Shown here: positions 1-7,382 of the stretch, one piece after another
Numbering within the stretch: position 1 is the first letter of the stretch
Layout of the letters: every line of letters starts with the position of its first letter
DNA from: a virus
Length of the DNA stretch: 41,938 bases
Direction: 5' to 3' (one strand)
Virus record (IMG/VR): IMGVR_UViG_3300039449_000043
Coordinates: 1 to 41,938 of that record
Made by a program: the position numbers and the translations under genes
The notes under the pieces: generated by a model
Seen by the model: only the letters and a program-made list of their open reading frames with translations
Databases searched by the model: none
What the model was told of the DNA's origin: nothing

Positions 1-126
1 GCGCCGCACTTGCTGCTTCTCTTCACGACAGATCCGCCGGAACGTCTTGTGGTTCACCTGCCAGCCCTGCCGTTCGACCATCACCTGCAGCCGCCGGTAA
101 CCAAACCGGCGGCGCTCCTTGGCCAT
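1..126 (-). pseudogene. IS3-family transposase fragment (cut by window edge)
   Basis: Read on the minus strand from an ATG at 126, the 42 codons match the part of IS3-family OrfB just before the catalytic core: RRFGYRRLQVM followed by GWQVNHKTFRRICREE. This HTH_21-type segment precedes the rve integrase domain. The frame is open at the window edge, so the gene may continue outside. It lies head to head against a second, different IS3 fragment that starts at about 127, with no space between them, which indicates insertion of one element into another or a rearrangement. Identification is by motif reading only. Confidence 0.6.
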
Positions 127-136
127 CCGTCGCCTC

Positions 137-757
137 ATGCGGCTGATGGGCGTGATGCCGATCTATCAGAACCCCAACACCAGCAAAGCCACGAAAGGGC
201 ACAAGACCTAACCCTATCTGCTGCGCGGTTTGCGGGCGGATCGACCCAATCAGGTCTGGGCGGAAGATTTCACCTATCTTCCGATGCGGCGCGGGTGCCT
301 GTATTTGGTGGCGAACATGGACTGGCGCACCCGCAAGGTGCTGGCATTGCGTATCTCGAACACGCTTGAGACCGACTTTTGCGTTGAGGCGCTGAACGAG
401 GCCATCCACCGTTTGGGACCGCCCGAGATCATGAACACCGACCAGGGCAGCCAGTTCACCTCCTTTGCCTGGACGGATCGGTTGCGTCGATCCGGCGTGC
501 GCATCTCGATGGACGGCGAGGGGTGGTTCCTGGACAACATCTTTGTCTAACGGCTCTGGCGCAGCCTGAAGTACGAGTGCGTCTACTTGCACGCATGGGA
601 AACAGGATCAGAAACAAAGGTGGGCGTCGGCAAGTGGATCGAATTCTACAACCGCAAACACCCCCATTCTGCCCTTGGCAGCAAACCTCCAGCCGTGGTT
701 TATTGGCTGAGAAATGACGAAACCCAAAGTGATCAGAAGGAGCAGAGAGTAGCCTAA
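137..757 (+). pseudogene. IS3-family transposase (OrfB) with two in-frame stops
   Basis: One frame runs from RLMRLMGVMPIYQ to YWLRNDETQ and encodes the OrfB integrase core. The first Asp is in AEDFTYLPMRRG and the second in MNTDQGSQFTSF. The catalytic Glu expected in DNIFVERLWRSLKYE is exactly where the second premature stop falls (TAA 548-550). The first stop is TAA at 209-211. The N-terminal HTH part is missing. The gene is therefore dead. A TIR-like right end may lie near 760-796, but the partner end is not in the window. It lies upstream of hisD and has no visible role there. Confidence 0.8.
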
Positions 758-888
758 TCTGCGCGGAAACCTATCCAAACATTGGGGAGTAGCTCAGCGA
801 ACAGATAAACGGCTGCTGGTTCTGTCCTAGCGCTTGTCGCAGCGCCCATGGGACGTTATGTCGGCCATAACAGCCAGAGAGAACCGAT

Positions 889-2193
889 ATGCCCGTTTTT
901 CTAGACACTTCTGACGCAGATTTTGAAACCGCCTTTGTTAGGTTGCTGAATGCCAAGCGCGAAGACAGCCCGGATGTAGACGCCGCTGTGGCTGAGATCA
1001 TTGCTGATGTACGCGCCCGCGGCGATGCTGCAGTACTAGAGCTCACGGCGAAATTTGATCGCCTGGATCTAACAGCAGACCAGCTGGCCATCTCGGAAGC
1101 GGAAGTGGATGCCGCCATCGCCAGCGTGTCTCCGCAAGAACGTGCCGCGCTTGAACTGGCAGCGGATCGCATTCGCGCCTATCACGCCCAGCAAATGCCG
1201 ACAGACGCTCAGTGGGAAGATGCTTCAGGCGCTACATTGGGCTGGCGCTGGTCACCGGTTTCGGCGGCAGGGCTTTATGTTCCCGGCGGGCTTGCGTCCT
1301 ATCCGTCATCGGTGTTGATGAATGCAATTCCAGCGCAGGTGGCCGGGGTTGCGCGCCTGGCGATCACTGTGCCAGCACCAGATGGTGTGCTGAACCCACT
1401 GGTCCTGCTGGCCGCTCGGCTGTCCGGCGTCACCGAGATTTACCGAATTGGCGGCGCCCAGGCGATTGCGGCACTGGCCTATGGCACCCAAACTATCGCG
1501 CCTGTGGACAAAATCACCGGCCCGGGCAATGCCTTTGTTGCCGCCGCCAAAAGACGTGTGTTTGGCAAGGTTGGCATCGACATGATCGCCGGCCCCTCCG
1601 AGATTTTGGTCATCGCCGACAAAAACAATACCCCTGACTGGATCGCTCTGGATTTGTTGAGCCAGGCAGAACACGATGAAAGCGCGCAATCGCTGTTGAT
1701 CACCGATGACGCTGACTTTGGTCGCACCGTCGCTAAGGCAGTTGAGCATCGCCTAAAAACCCTGGACCGCCGCAAGATCGCAGGCGCTAGCTGGCAGGAT
1801 TTTGGCGCCGTGATCACTGTCCGTGATCTGGATGAAGCAGCTGCGCTTTCCAACCGGATTGCGCCTGAGCACCTGGAGCTTTGTGTTGCCGACCCGCAAG
1901 CGCTGAGCCTCAAAACCATCCACGCCGGGGCGATTTTCTTAGGCCAGTACACCCCCGAAGCCATTGGTGACTATGTTGGTGGTCCCAACCACGTCTTGCC
2001 AACAGCGCGCTCAGCACGGTTTTCTTCTGGGCTTTCGGTGATGGATTTTGTCAAACGCACGACACTTAGCCAGATGACACCGGCTGCTTTGCGCGCCATT
2101 GGTCCTGCGGCAGAAGTCTTGGCAAAGAGTGAAAGCTTGGAGGCTCATGGCCTTTCAGTAACCGCCCGGCTAGACGCCTTGAACACAGAATAA
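889..2193 (+). CDS. hisD: Histidinol dehydrogenase
   Basis: Cytosolic zinc enzyme for the last two steps of histidine biosynthesis: NAD-dependent oxidation of L-histidinol to L-histidine via histidinal. The 434-residue length is normal for the family. The signature IDMIAGPSEILVIAD is followed by LLSQAEHDESAQ, whose Gln and His are zinc ligands. APEHLEL holds the catalytic Glu-His pair, GDYVGGPNHVLPT a zinc-ligand Asp, and LEAHGLSVTAR the last zinc-ligand His. The start at 889 is preceded by a GAGA-type Shine-Dalgarno. A small inverted repeat (GTTATG/CATAAC, 855-871) lies just upstream. It is the only intact host gene here. No other his gene flanks it, and its downstream side is occupied by mobile-element remains. 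Confidence 0.97.
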   Translation: MPVFLDTSDADFETAFVRLLNAKREDSPDVDAAVAEIIADVRARGDAAVLELTAKFDRLDLTADQLAISEAEVDAAIASVSPQERAALELAADRIRAYHAQQMPTDAQWEDASGATLGWRWSPVSAAGLYVPGGLASYPSSVLMNAIPAQVAGVARLAITVPAPDGVLNPLVLLAARLSGVTEIYRIGGAQAIAALAYGTQTIAPVDKITGPGNAFVAAAKRRVFGKVGIDMIAGPSEILVIADKNNTPDWIALDLLSQAEHDESAQSLLITDDADFGRTVAKAVEHRLKTLDRRKIAGASWQDFGAVITVRDLDEAAALSNRIAPEHLELCVADPQALSLKTIHAGAIFLGQYTPEAIGDYVGGPNHVLPTARSARFSSGLSVMDFVKRTTLSQMTPAALRAIGPAAEVLAKSESLEAHGLSVTARLDALNTE

Positions 2194-2261
2194 GAGAAAC
2201 AAAAGCAGGGGGCGCTGCCCCCTCTGGGCCCAGGGTAACTTCATTGTGGGATATTCTGGGC

Positions 2262-2566
2262 CAAAATTTTCCCAGATGGGCGATTCGCCAGGTTCGTCTT
2301 CCAAGGTTGCCGTCAGGCGCTGATAAACACGCCCTGCCAAGCTGAGGATCTGTTTGAGGGGAAGCGCTCAGGTTTGGCCCGAAGGGCAGCCCAGCGGCGT
2401 TGGATGGCCGCATACTCGGTCGCAAAGCGTTCCTTTGCTTCCGCAGTTTCTCGTGTTCGCAAGGACTTCGGCACCTCAGTACGTCCGAAAGACGCCGTCA
2501 GGTCAGCGAGACGCGCACGCGGATGTAGTAGATTCCACTCTTTGGCTCTTTGACAGGACGGGGCAT
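2262..2566 (-). pseudogene. Tyrosine integrase, N-terminal relic with two frameshifts
   Basis: Starting from ATG 2566 on the minus strand, MPRPVKEPKSGIYYIRVRV is the start of a Rhodobacterales-type phage integrase. It then shifts frame to LADLTASFGRTEVPKSL, continuing through EAKERFATEYAAIQRRWAAL, and shifts back to ALPLKQILSLAGRVYQRL before fading at about 2262. Only the arm-binding/core-binding start (about 100 residues) remains, and no catalytic domain is present. It begins 79 nt beyond the tRNA-Thr 3' end and reads away from it, the usual place for an element's int. It is clearly different from the intact integrase at 6336-7382. Inference: relic of an older element that used the same tRNA gene. 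Confidence 0.75.
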
Positions 2567-2644
2567 AGTCAGGGTAACTGTGTCGGAGTCTGCAAGTGTA
2601 AGGCGCTGTTTTGGCGCAACTATCTGCATCTATTGAGATTTTCA

Positions 2645-2693
2645 TGGTGCTGCTGGAGAGAATCGAACTCTCGACCTCTCCCTTACCAAGGGA
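2645..2693 (-). tRNA. tRNA-Thr(GGU) 3' half: prophage attachment-site copy
   Basis: On the minus strand this reads anticodon arm (CCCTTGGTAAGGG, anticodon GGT), variable loop AGGTC, a T arm GAGAG-TTCGATT-CTCTC, the 3' acceptor strand CAGCAGC, and ACCA with an encoded CCA. The expected 5' acceptor strand (GCTGCTG) and D arm are absent upstream, so it is not a functional tRNA gene. A bare 3' half at an element boundary is what remains when a phage integrates into a tRNA gene and rebuilds the gene at its other end. It therefore marks the left end of the prophage. The complete tRNA-Thr should lie to the right of 41938. Confidence 0.85.
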
Positions 2694-2808
2694 AACGGCA
2701 GATCTGATAAGTTGTTTTAATTCAATTTCTTGACAGGGTGCCGTACAAGGTGTGTGCGGATTTTGTGAGGCGTTGATTTTCGCGCCCAAATCAGCAGGGA
2801 AATTTAGC

Positions 2809-2846
2809 AAGGCCCGCCGGTATATGTGCCGTGCGGGCCTTTTTTG
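2809..2846 (+). terminator. Rho-independent terminator
   Basis: Perfect 9-bp stem AAGGCCCGC (2809-2817) / GCGGGCCTT (2833-2841) with a 15-nt loop, running into six T residues. It points rightward. In the excised circular phage it would stop transcription arriving across attP from the right end of the late operon. Confidence 0.85.
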
Positions 2847-2887
2847 TGTTTCGGGGCGCAGGCCCCGCAAAAAGGGGAGGTGACAAG

Positions 2888-3181
2888 GTGCCTGATCAAG
2901 TGACTGCTGATGAGCAGATTTTGACAATCCTTGCCAAGCTGCAAGCCGCGCTTGTTGATGATGGTGTGAAACTGGAACCTGGGGAGGTCGCTGAGGTTCG
3001 CAAAATTCTGGACTATGGCGAAACGCTGGTTGAGCTGGCGCGGTATGAGGAAGCCAAGGGCATTGTGCGGGCGCGGTGGCGCAGCGTGATCCTGGCGCTT
3101 GGGGCTACGGTGTCTGCCTTGGCGTTGATCTGGGGCAAGCTTGAGGCTGCTTTGCGTGCCCTCCTGGGGGTTGCGCAATGA
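2888..3181 (+). CDS. Small C-terminally anchored membrane protein
   Basis: A 97-residue protein starting at GTG 2888, chosen because GGGGAGG lies 7 nt upstream. The N-terminal two thirds is charged and predicted helical (VTADEQILTILAKLQAALVD). Residues about 62-85 form one hydrophobic segment (VILALGATVSALALIW), and a short amphipathic tail follows. I do not recognise a family. A small one-helix protein next to the phage attachment site could be a holin-type or superinfection-exclusion protein, but the sequence does not decide this. Its stop overlaps the next ATG (ATGA), suggesting translational coupling. It lies between a strong terminator upstream and hicB, so any promoter must lie in 2847-2887 or transcription must read through. 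Confidence 0.6.
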   Translation: MPDQVTADEQILTILAKLQAALVDDGVKLEPGEVAEVRKILDYGETLVELARYEEAKGIVRARWRSVILALGATVSALALIWGKLEAALRALLGVAQ

Positions 3182-3429
3182 GGGGGCCGGTTCACCCCTG
3201 CCGCCGCAAAATGCGCAGGTTGGATTTCCTGAGCCTCGCGGTTCTGGTTCTTTGTGCGTCATTTTTTGTGGTTGGGGGTGTTGGCAGGCTGCGCACCCTG
3301 GACTGTTCTGCGGGTGCGGCTTGTCGCCCTGGTGCTGCCCCGGCGGCTGAGTGCTGCCGGGGTGATTGTTTAAGCGCTTTCGCGGGTTTGCTCGATTTCT
3401 TTACGAGCGGCCATTGCAAGAAACGCTGA
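3178..3429 (+). CDS. Small Cys-rich membrane protein, uncertain
   Basis: 83 residues from an ATG that overlaps the preceding stop as ATGA. One hydrophobic helix (DFLSLAVLVLCASFFVVGG, about residues 15-33) is followed by a Cys-rich tail (DCSAGAACRPG, AECCRGDC). The reading frame runs 60 nt into the 3' end of hicB on the other strand, and a 7-bp inverted repeat (CCCCGGC/GCCGGGG, about 3341-3365) lies inside it. The tail may therefore be non-coding extension of a shorter gene. The overlapping start and the membrane segment favour a real gene. No function can be assigned. Confidence 0.4.
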   Translation: MRGPVHPCRRKMRRLDFLSLAVLVLCASFFVVGGVGRLRTLDCSAGAACRPGAAPAAECCRGDCLSAFAGLLDFFTSGHCKKR

Positions 3430-3774
3430 TCGGGTTTTGTACCCTGAAAGCTTAGCTTGGGTGTCAATCGCATTGAGCAACCCTTTTTCAAAGCTTACGT
3501 TCACTCTCTCGACTTTCGACAAGTTTGGAATAAAGGGAACCGCCATAAGGTAGGCCCCCTCTGCAAGATCCTCTTTTGCCTCAAGTCTGATGGCTTCAAT
3601 GCCTCGTGCCTCTGTGATCTCGTGACTATCTGCAAAATAGTCGTCAAGCGCGGCAATCGCGTTTTGCAAGATGTCTGCTGGATCATCAGCGGCAGCAAAG
3701 CAGCCGGGCACATCGGGAAAGTGAACGCCAGTTGCGCTACCTTCCTCGTGATGCACTACGGCTATATAGTTCAT
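3370..3774 (-). CDS. hicB: HicB-family antitoxin
   Basis: Antitoxin that binds HicA and represses the operon. The 134 residues carry the family's two parts. The N-terminal partial RNase H-like fold starts YIAVVHHEEGSATGVHFPDV, with FPDVPGCFAAADDPADIL as the family hallmark. The C-terminal ribbon-helix-helix DNA-binding segment reads VERVNVSFEKGLLNAID and extends to about KTRSAFLAMAARKEI. A Shine-Dalgarno AGGATG precedes ATG 3774. It lies downstream of hicA on the same strand with a 105-nt gap that contains a strong hairpin. In a prophage, HicAB is normally a maintenance or anti-phage module. Which of the two applies here cannot be read from the sequence. Confidence 0.92.
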   Translation of the reverse strand: MNYIAVVHHEEGSATGVHFPDVPGCFAAADDPADILQNAIAALDDYFADSHEITEARGIEAIRLEAKEDLAEGAYLMAVPFIPNLSKVERVNVSFEKGLLNAIDTQAKLSGYKTRSAFLAMAARKEIEQTRESA

Positions 3775-3869
3775 GGGTCATCCTTTCTCTCCTATTGCCT
3801 CGCCCTGGTCTTGAGGATCGGGTTTGGCCTTGCTGTTGAGCGAACAGCTTATCTCTCTCCTTGGTGCCG

Positions 3870-3894
3870 GTGGGCTGGATTAAATCCAGCCCAC
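3870..3894 (-). promoter_or_regulatory. Perfect palindrome over the hicA stop codon
   Basis: Arms GTGGGCTGGATT and AATCCAGCCCAC around a single central base, including the last hicA codons and its stop. In the hicA mRNA this folds into a very stable hairpin with no U tract. It lies between the toxin and antitoxin cistrons and could set their ratio by attenuation or as an RNA-processing or stability element. The role is inference. Confidence 0.6.
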
Positions 3895-4065
3895 TTGCTT
3901 TGCTATGGCGCGGGCGGTGCCGGTTGGCAGATCCCGCTTGGGGTGTGGAACGATCACCGTTTGCTCACCTTTGCGCAGCTTCACGTGGGATCCTCTGTGG
4001 TGGATCTTGGTATAGCCTTGCTCGATCAGTTTCTTGATGATCTTCTTACTGTTTCGCTCGATCAT
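3880..4065 (-). CDS. hicA: HicA-family toxin (mRNA interferase)
   Basis: 61 residues from ATG 4065. An upstream in-frame start at 4083 lies inside the operator palindrome and is less likely. The dsRBD-like fold of HicA is recognisable: IERNSKKIIKKLIEQGY, then the catalytic loop HHRGSHVKLRKG with the active-site His at about residue 27, then VIVPHPKRDLPTGTARAIAK. HicA binds and cleaves mRNA in the cytoplasm and is neutralised by HicB encoded immediately downstream. Size and motif order are typical. No damage is seen, so the toxin should be active. Confidence 0.93.
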   Translation of the reverse strand: MIERNSKKIIKKLIEQGYTKIHHRGSHVKLRKGEQTVIVPHPKRDLPTGTARAIAKQVGWI

Positions 4066-4082
4066 GTGTATACTGATACACA
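4065..4082 (-). promoter_or_regulatory. hicAB operator palindrome
   Basis: Inverted repeat TGTGTAT-ACTG-ATACACA whose left arm includes the first base of the hicA start codon. It also contains a GTATAC sequence usable as a -10 element. HicB ribbon-helix-helix proteins bind such palindromes, so autorepression at this site is the simplest reading. Confidence 0.6.
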
Positions 4083-4430
4083 CAATGCGGAGTTAACGCA
4101 AGGATCGTGTGTAGTATTTTACACAAAATACCCGTCATTTTGGTGAACTATAGAACTTAGGCCCTGTTTCTAGCTAAGGCTCAGACTTTCAATAGCATTT
4201 TTTATTAGGCGCAGGTGGAATAGCACCAGGGCCGGGTTTGCCTTACGCTCGCGTGTTTAAGCACAGGCATCCGCTAACAGGAAGCGGCAGGAAGGGCGGA
4301 AAACCGACCTTCGCTGCAATCGGAACCAATGACTGCAATGCGGTGTTGTATCTTGTGGTCCGCGCAATGTTCTTGCCGCCAATAGCACTTCAGTGTCATC
4401 TGCCTTTTGATGAGTTCGAAAGGATGTGAA
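4083..4430. other. Intergenic region between hicA and the metalloprotein gene
   Basis: About 350 nt without a convincing gene. The first part must hold the leftward hicAB promoter. No clear sigma70 promoter for the rightward gene at 4431 stands out. The Shine-Dalgarno GAAAGGATG lies just before its ATG. Short open frames here lack ribosome sites and protein character. Composition is AT-richer than the phage core, as in the gene that follows. Confidence 0.5.
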
Positions 4431-5768
4431 ATGCCATTCATTGAAAGTTCCGTACATACTTTTACCCAGGCCCAGAAAGAACAGCGACAGTTGCAAACGG
4501 CCACTTTTCCCAACCAAATTTCTGCTGGTTCATTTACCCCCCATTCAACGATAGTAGAAGTGGGCTGTTTTCAAACGAAACGTGTTAGAGACGCCCTGGT
4601 AGCGGGAGATTTGATGCCCGTTAGACATGACCTTCAGGTCCTTTGCCATGAGATGACCCACTGGTTTGACTTCTTTGGAACTGTCTGGGGACGAGAGTAT
4701 ATTGGGTCAATTTGTCGTGCCTACCGTGCATTAGAGCGTCGCGTTGAGACAGAGTTTCCGAATATCATAAATCTCTTCGATAAAGATCGCCGAGTACTCT
4801 CCCCGTCATATTATCGCTTCTCCACCGCTCCCTCTGCCTCGCATAGTAATGCAAGGCCATGGACAATCGACTATGTCTCAGGTGCAGAAATTGATCCAGA
4901 CGGAAGTGTCCGCGAAGACAAGCCGATATTCATGGCGCGATATGGCGAAAATCCTTCGAGAAGGAACTTTGCTAGGCAACCGGTTTCTGTGGGGGCATTG
5001 CTAGAGGTACGGGCGATAGCGGCGGAGATCGGAACAGCCGTCGCCGCGATTAACTCACACCCCGAAGAGGGTCCTCGAATTGTAGAAATGCATCTTGCCA
5101 ATGGTGAGTTCAATGCTTTGGCTTACAATCACGACCTGATCGAATACAATACAGCTGCACACATTCTTTCAATACAATCGGGATCTAAGGAGTTATTTCT
5201 CAGCAGTCGTTTGGCCGCCGCATTGGCGTTTATCGCCTTAAACATGACCGAAGGTGACTTCAAAAAACTGAAGGAGCCAAAGAGTTTTCAAAAATTCGGA
5301 AAGCGAAACAAAGCATTCAAACAGAGGCAAGATCGTGGATATGCTTTTGTTTGTATGGTTTTCAACGGCGGGAAGTTTGACGGTGATGAGGTTGAGTATG
5401 TTGAACGTTGTGTCTCGGCCTCTAATCTCGGCTCAACCTCGGGCATTTTGAAACGAGCGGTAGAAGAGCTAAGTTCACCAATCTGGTTTTCAAACGGGAA
5501 CATTACTACGGATCATTTCTCTCGTGAATCTGCGGTGAGTAGGCATATTTTGGAAGCTCATTGTGAGTTGCCTCAATATGTCACCACGCTGACATCACTG
5601 ATGTCTGACTTACGGATGGTTTGTCCTCCATTTATGGACGCGGATGCAAACTTTGTTGAGCTAAATGAAGGTCGATTGGATGAATACCGGCCCGGCATGA
5701 TGCATGACGCCTCCCATGCCCTGCATGACTACACTCGCAATCTTTTGACAGGATGCAGGGGTGTTTAA
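4431..5768 (+). CDS. Predicted HEXXH zinc metalloprotein (moron)
   Basis: 445 residues from ATG 4431, chosen for AAAGGATG just upstream. The motif LCHEMTHWFDFFGTVWG (HEMTH at residues 73-77) is a canonical zinc-protease helix. ALLEVRAIAAE near residue 192 could supply the third Glu ligand as in gluzincins. No signal peptide or membrane segment is visible, so it should be cytosolic. I do not recognise a named family. The gene is visibly AT-richer than the structural genes, stands alone between divergently placed hicAB and the convergent 5837-6325 gene, and is not needed for a lambda-like phage. These are the marks of a lysogenic-conversion or defence gene. Substrate and activity are unknown. 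Confidence 0.75.
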   Translation: MPFIESSVHTFTQAQKEQRQLQTATFPNQISAGSFTPHSTIVEVGCFQTKRVRDALVAGDLMPVRHDLQVLCHEMTHWFDFFGTVWGREYIGSICRAYRALERRVETEFPNIINLFDKDRRVLSPSYYRFSTAPSASHSNARPWTIDYVSGAEIDPDGSVREDKPIFMARYGENPSRRNFARQPVSVGALLEVRAIAAEIGTAVAAINSHPEEGPRIVEMHLANGEFNALAYNHDLIEYNTAAHILSIQSGSKELFLSSRLAAALAFIALNMTEGDFKKLKEPKSFQKFGKRNKAFKQRQDRGYAFVCMVFNGGKFDGDEVEYVERCVSASNLGSTSGILKRAVEELSSPIWFSNGNITTDHFSRESAVSRHILEAHCELPQYVTTLTSLMSDLRMVCPPFMDADANFVELNEGRLDEYRPGMMHDASHALHDYTRNLLTGCRGV

Positions 5769-5836
5769 CTTTTGGTCTCGTCCCTAGGGGCGGACCTAAA
5801 AGCTTATTGCCTCCGAGGTCTCCTTTGGGCCGTTTC

Positions 5837-6325
5837 CTAGGCTGTTACACTGTGGCTGTCGTCGTCGTCAAAGGGTGAAAACTGCTCCTCGCTCTGCGGC
5901 TCGTATTCGTCAAGATTTGGTTTTGGCTTTGGGTATTCCGGTGCGTCTTCGCGCTTCATGCCTAGGGCGTGCCTGAGGTCTGTAAACAGGGCGTAGGCGT
6001 TTACCGGATTTGAGCATGTCCAGATGCCTGCGCGCAGGATTGCCCTGGCGCTCACGCGCAGGGTGCGCCCTTCTTCTACGGCGGCGCGAGTGGTGTTGAT
6101 GCTTGCGCCAAACATTGCCTTGATCCGGCTGTTGGCTGATTTCTCAACCATTTCCTTCGCCTTCTGCTCGCTCTCGTATGGGCCTAAGATCTGGGCTGCG
6201 CCGGGGAGTGAGCAAAGCCCGGCAAAGGTCTCTCCCCTTGGCCCTGGCGTCCAGTCTGGTGAGATTTGAGCGACTTTTATGCGCCCAATGTAAAACTCAC
6301 GGCCAATCCAAAGTGCTGCAATCAT
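5837..6325 (-). CDS. Hypothetical protein distal to integrase
   Basis: 162 residues. It starts MIAALWIGREFYIGRI, continues with a mixed alpha/beta core (SPDWTPGPRGETFAG, QILGPYESEQKAKEMVEKSA), and ends in an acidic disordered tail (FSPFDDDDSHSVTA). The gene follows the integrase on the same strand after a 10-nt gap, so it is probably the last cistron of the integration operon. No family is recognised. The segment GPYESEQKAKEMV resembles small phage proteins that describe a short beta strand plus helix, which is not enough to name a function. Confidence 0.7.
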   Translation of the reverse strand: MIAALWIGREFYIGRIKVAQISPDWTPGPRGETFAGLCSLPGAAQILGPYESEQKAKEMVEKSANSRIKAMFGASINTTRAAVEEGRTLRVSARAILRAGIWTCSNPVNAYALFTDLRHALGMKREDAPEYPKPKPNLDEYEPQSEEQFSPFDDDDSHSVTA

Positions 6326-6335
6326 TGTCTGTCCT

Positions 6336-7382
6336 TTACTTTAGGGCGCGCAGGCTTTGGGGGTGATGGTTTTGCCCTCTGCGATAGTCCCAGCCATGAT
6401 CAATAAGGCGCTCGGCAAGGTCTTCGGGGGCAATTTTCCTGTAGATGTTTGCGGTGTCGGCATCGGCCCATCCGCCAAGATCTAAAAGCTTTCCAAAGTC
6501 TTTGGTTTGTGAATAAAACCATGTTGCCCATGTGTGCCTGATGGTGTGCGGTGTGACCTTGCGGGGGCCGCTCTTTTCAAGCCCTGCGCGATCCCTGGCC
6601 TTGTTAAAAGCGGTTTTGATTTGCCCGCCTGTGTTCTCGCGCTCAGCATATGGATTTCCGCGCGAGGTCAGAAAGATTGGGCCGCAATCTGGCAAGCCCC
6701 CGGTGCACATCATTTGCAGGGCGCGCTCTGGATATTCCACCATACGTGGGTGCCCGTTCTTGGTGTCTATCAGGTATGCTTGCCGCGTGTTGTGGTGGAA
6801 GTTCACGGCTTGAATTGAAAGAGCTTCCTTTACCCTTGTGCCGGTGCCGATCATGCACCCTATGATTTTGCTAAGGTGTGGCGGCAGCTCTGCCGAAAAG
6901 CGTTCAAATTCTTCTGGTGTGAGCCAGCGCGTGACCTTTGTGTCAACCTTGCGCCGCCTCAGTTTCTTTGGGTCGCATAGCCCATCCTCTGCCGCCATAT
7001 TTAGGATGGCGGAAATTGGCCCGATAACCTGCCTGTTGATCGTGGCGGGCGCGGCTTTCGGAAAAAGCTTAGCGGTCAACGCATTGATTTCGGCGTTGTC
7101 GATCTGGCTCAGTTTCTTGCCTTGGAGCTGCAATAGCAGATCAGGTAGAAACCGCCCTTCTCCCCCGGCCATCAAGTAATTTATGGCAGCTTCTTCAAAC
7201 GTCGCGGTTGCTTTCTTTCCAAGGGCAGCGCGTTGCAAGATTTCCGCTTCGGTCCTGATGCGGATGGCTTCGGCGGCTTTGCGGTTGCTAGTCTTAGTGC
7301 TTTCTCTAACTGCGACCCCAGCAACGGTGCCGTGGATGTGCCAGTTGCCGCCGGGTTTCCTTTGGATACATTTGAGGGGCAT
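6336..7382 (-). CDS. int: Phage tyrosine integrase
   Basis: Site-specific recombinase that inserts and excises the prophage, presumably at the tRNA-Thr site. 348 residues. The N-terminal arm-binding part is MPLKCIQRKPGGNWHIHGTV, the core-binding domain covers about 60-140, and the catalytic domain follows. Visible catalytic residues are Arg183 (GTGTRVKEALSI), Lys208 (DTKNG), His279-x-x-Arg282 (TPHTIRHTW), Trp305 (GGWADADTANIY) and the nucleophile Tyr314. The start at 7382 has AAGGA 9 nt upstream and lies inside the preceding excisionase-like gene. It lies 3.6 kb from the left attachment site, with accessory genes in between. Confidence 0.95.
   Translation of the reverse strand: MPLKCIQRKPGGNWHIHGTVAGVAVRESTKTSNRKAAEAIRIRTEAEILQRAALGKKATATFEEAAINYLMAGGEGRFLPDLLLQLQGKKLSQIDNAEINALTAKLFPKAAPATINRQVIGPISAILNMAAEDGLCDPKKLRRRKVDTKVTRWLTPEEFERFSAELPPHLSKIIGCMIGTGTRVKEALSIQAVNFHHNTRQAYLIDTKNGHPRMVEYPERALQMMCTGGLPDCGPIFLTSRGNPYAERENTGGQIKTAFNKARDRAGLEKSGPRKVTPHTIRHTWATWFYSQTKDFGKLLDLGGWADADTANIYRKIAPEDLAERLIDHGWDYRRGQNHHPQSLRALK

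Noticed and set aside
2730-2757. TTGACA plus AAGGTGTG near attL as another repressor-controlled promoter
   Set aside because: No -10 at a proper distance and only a half-site; likely chance.
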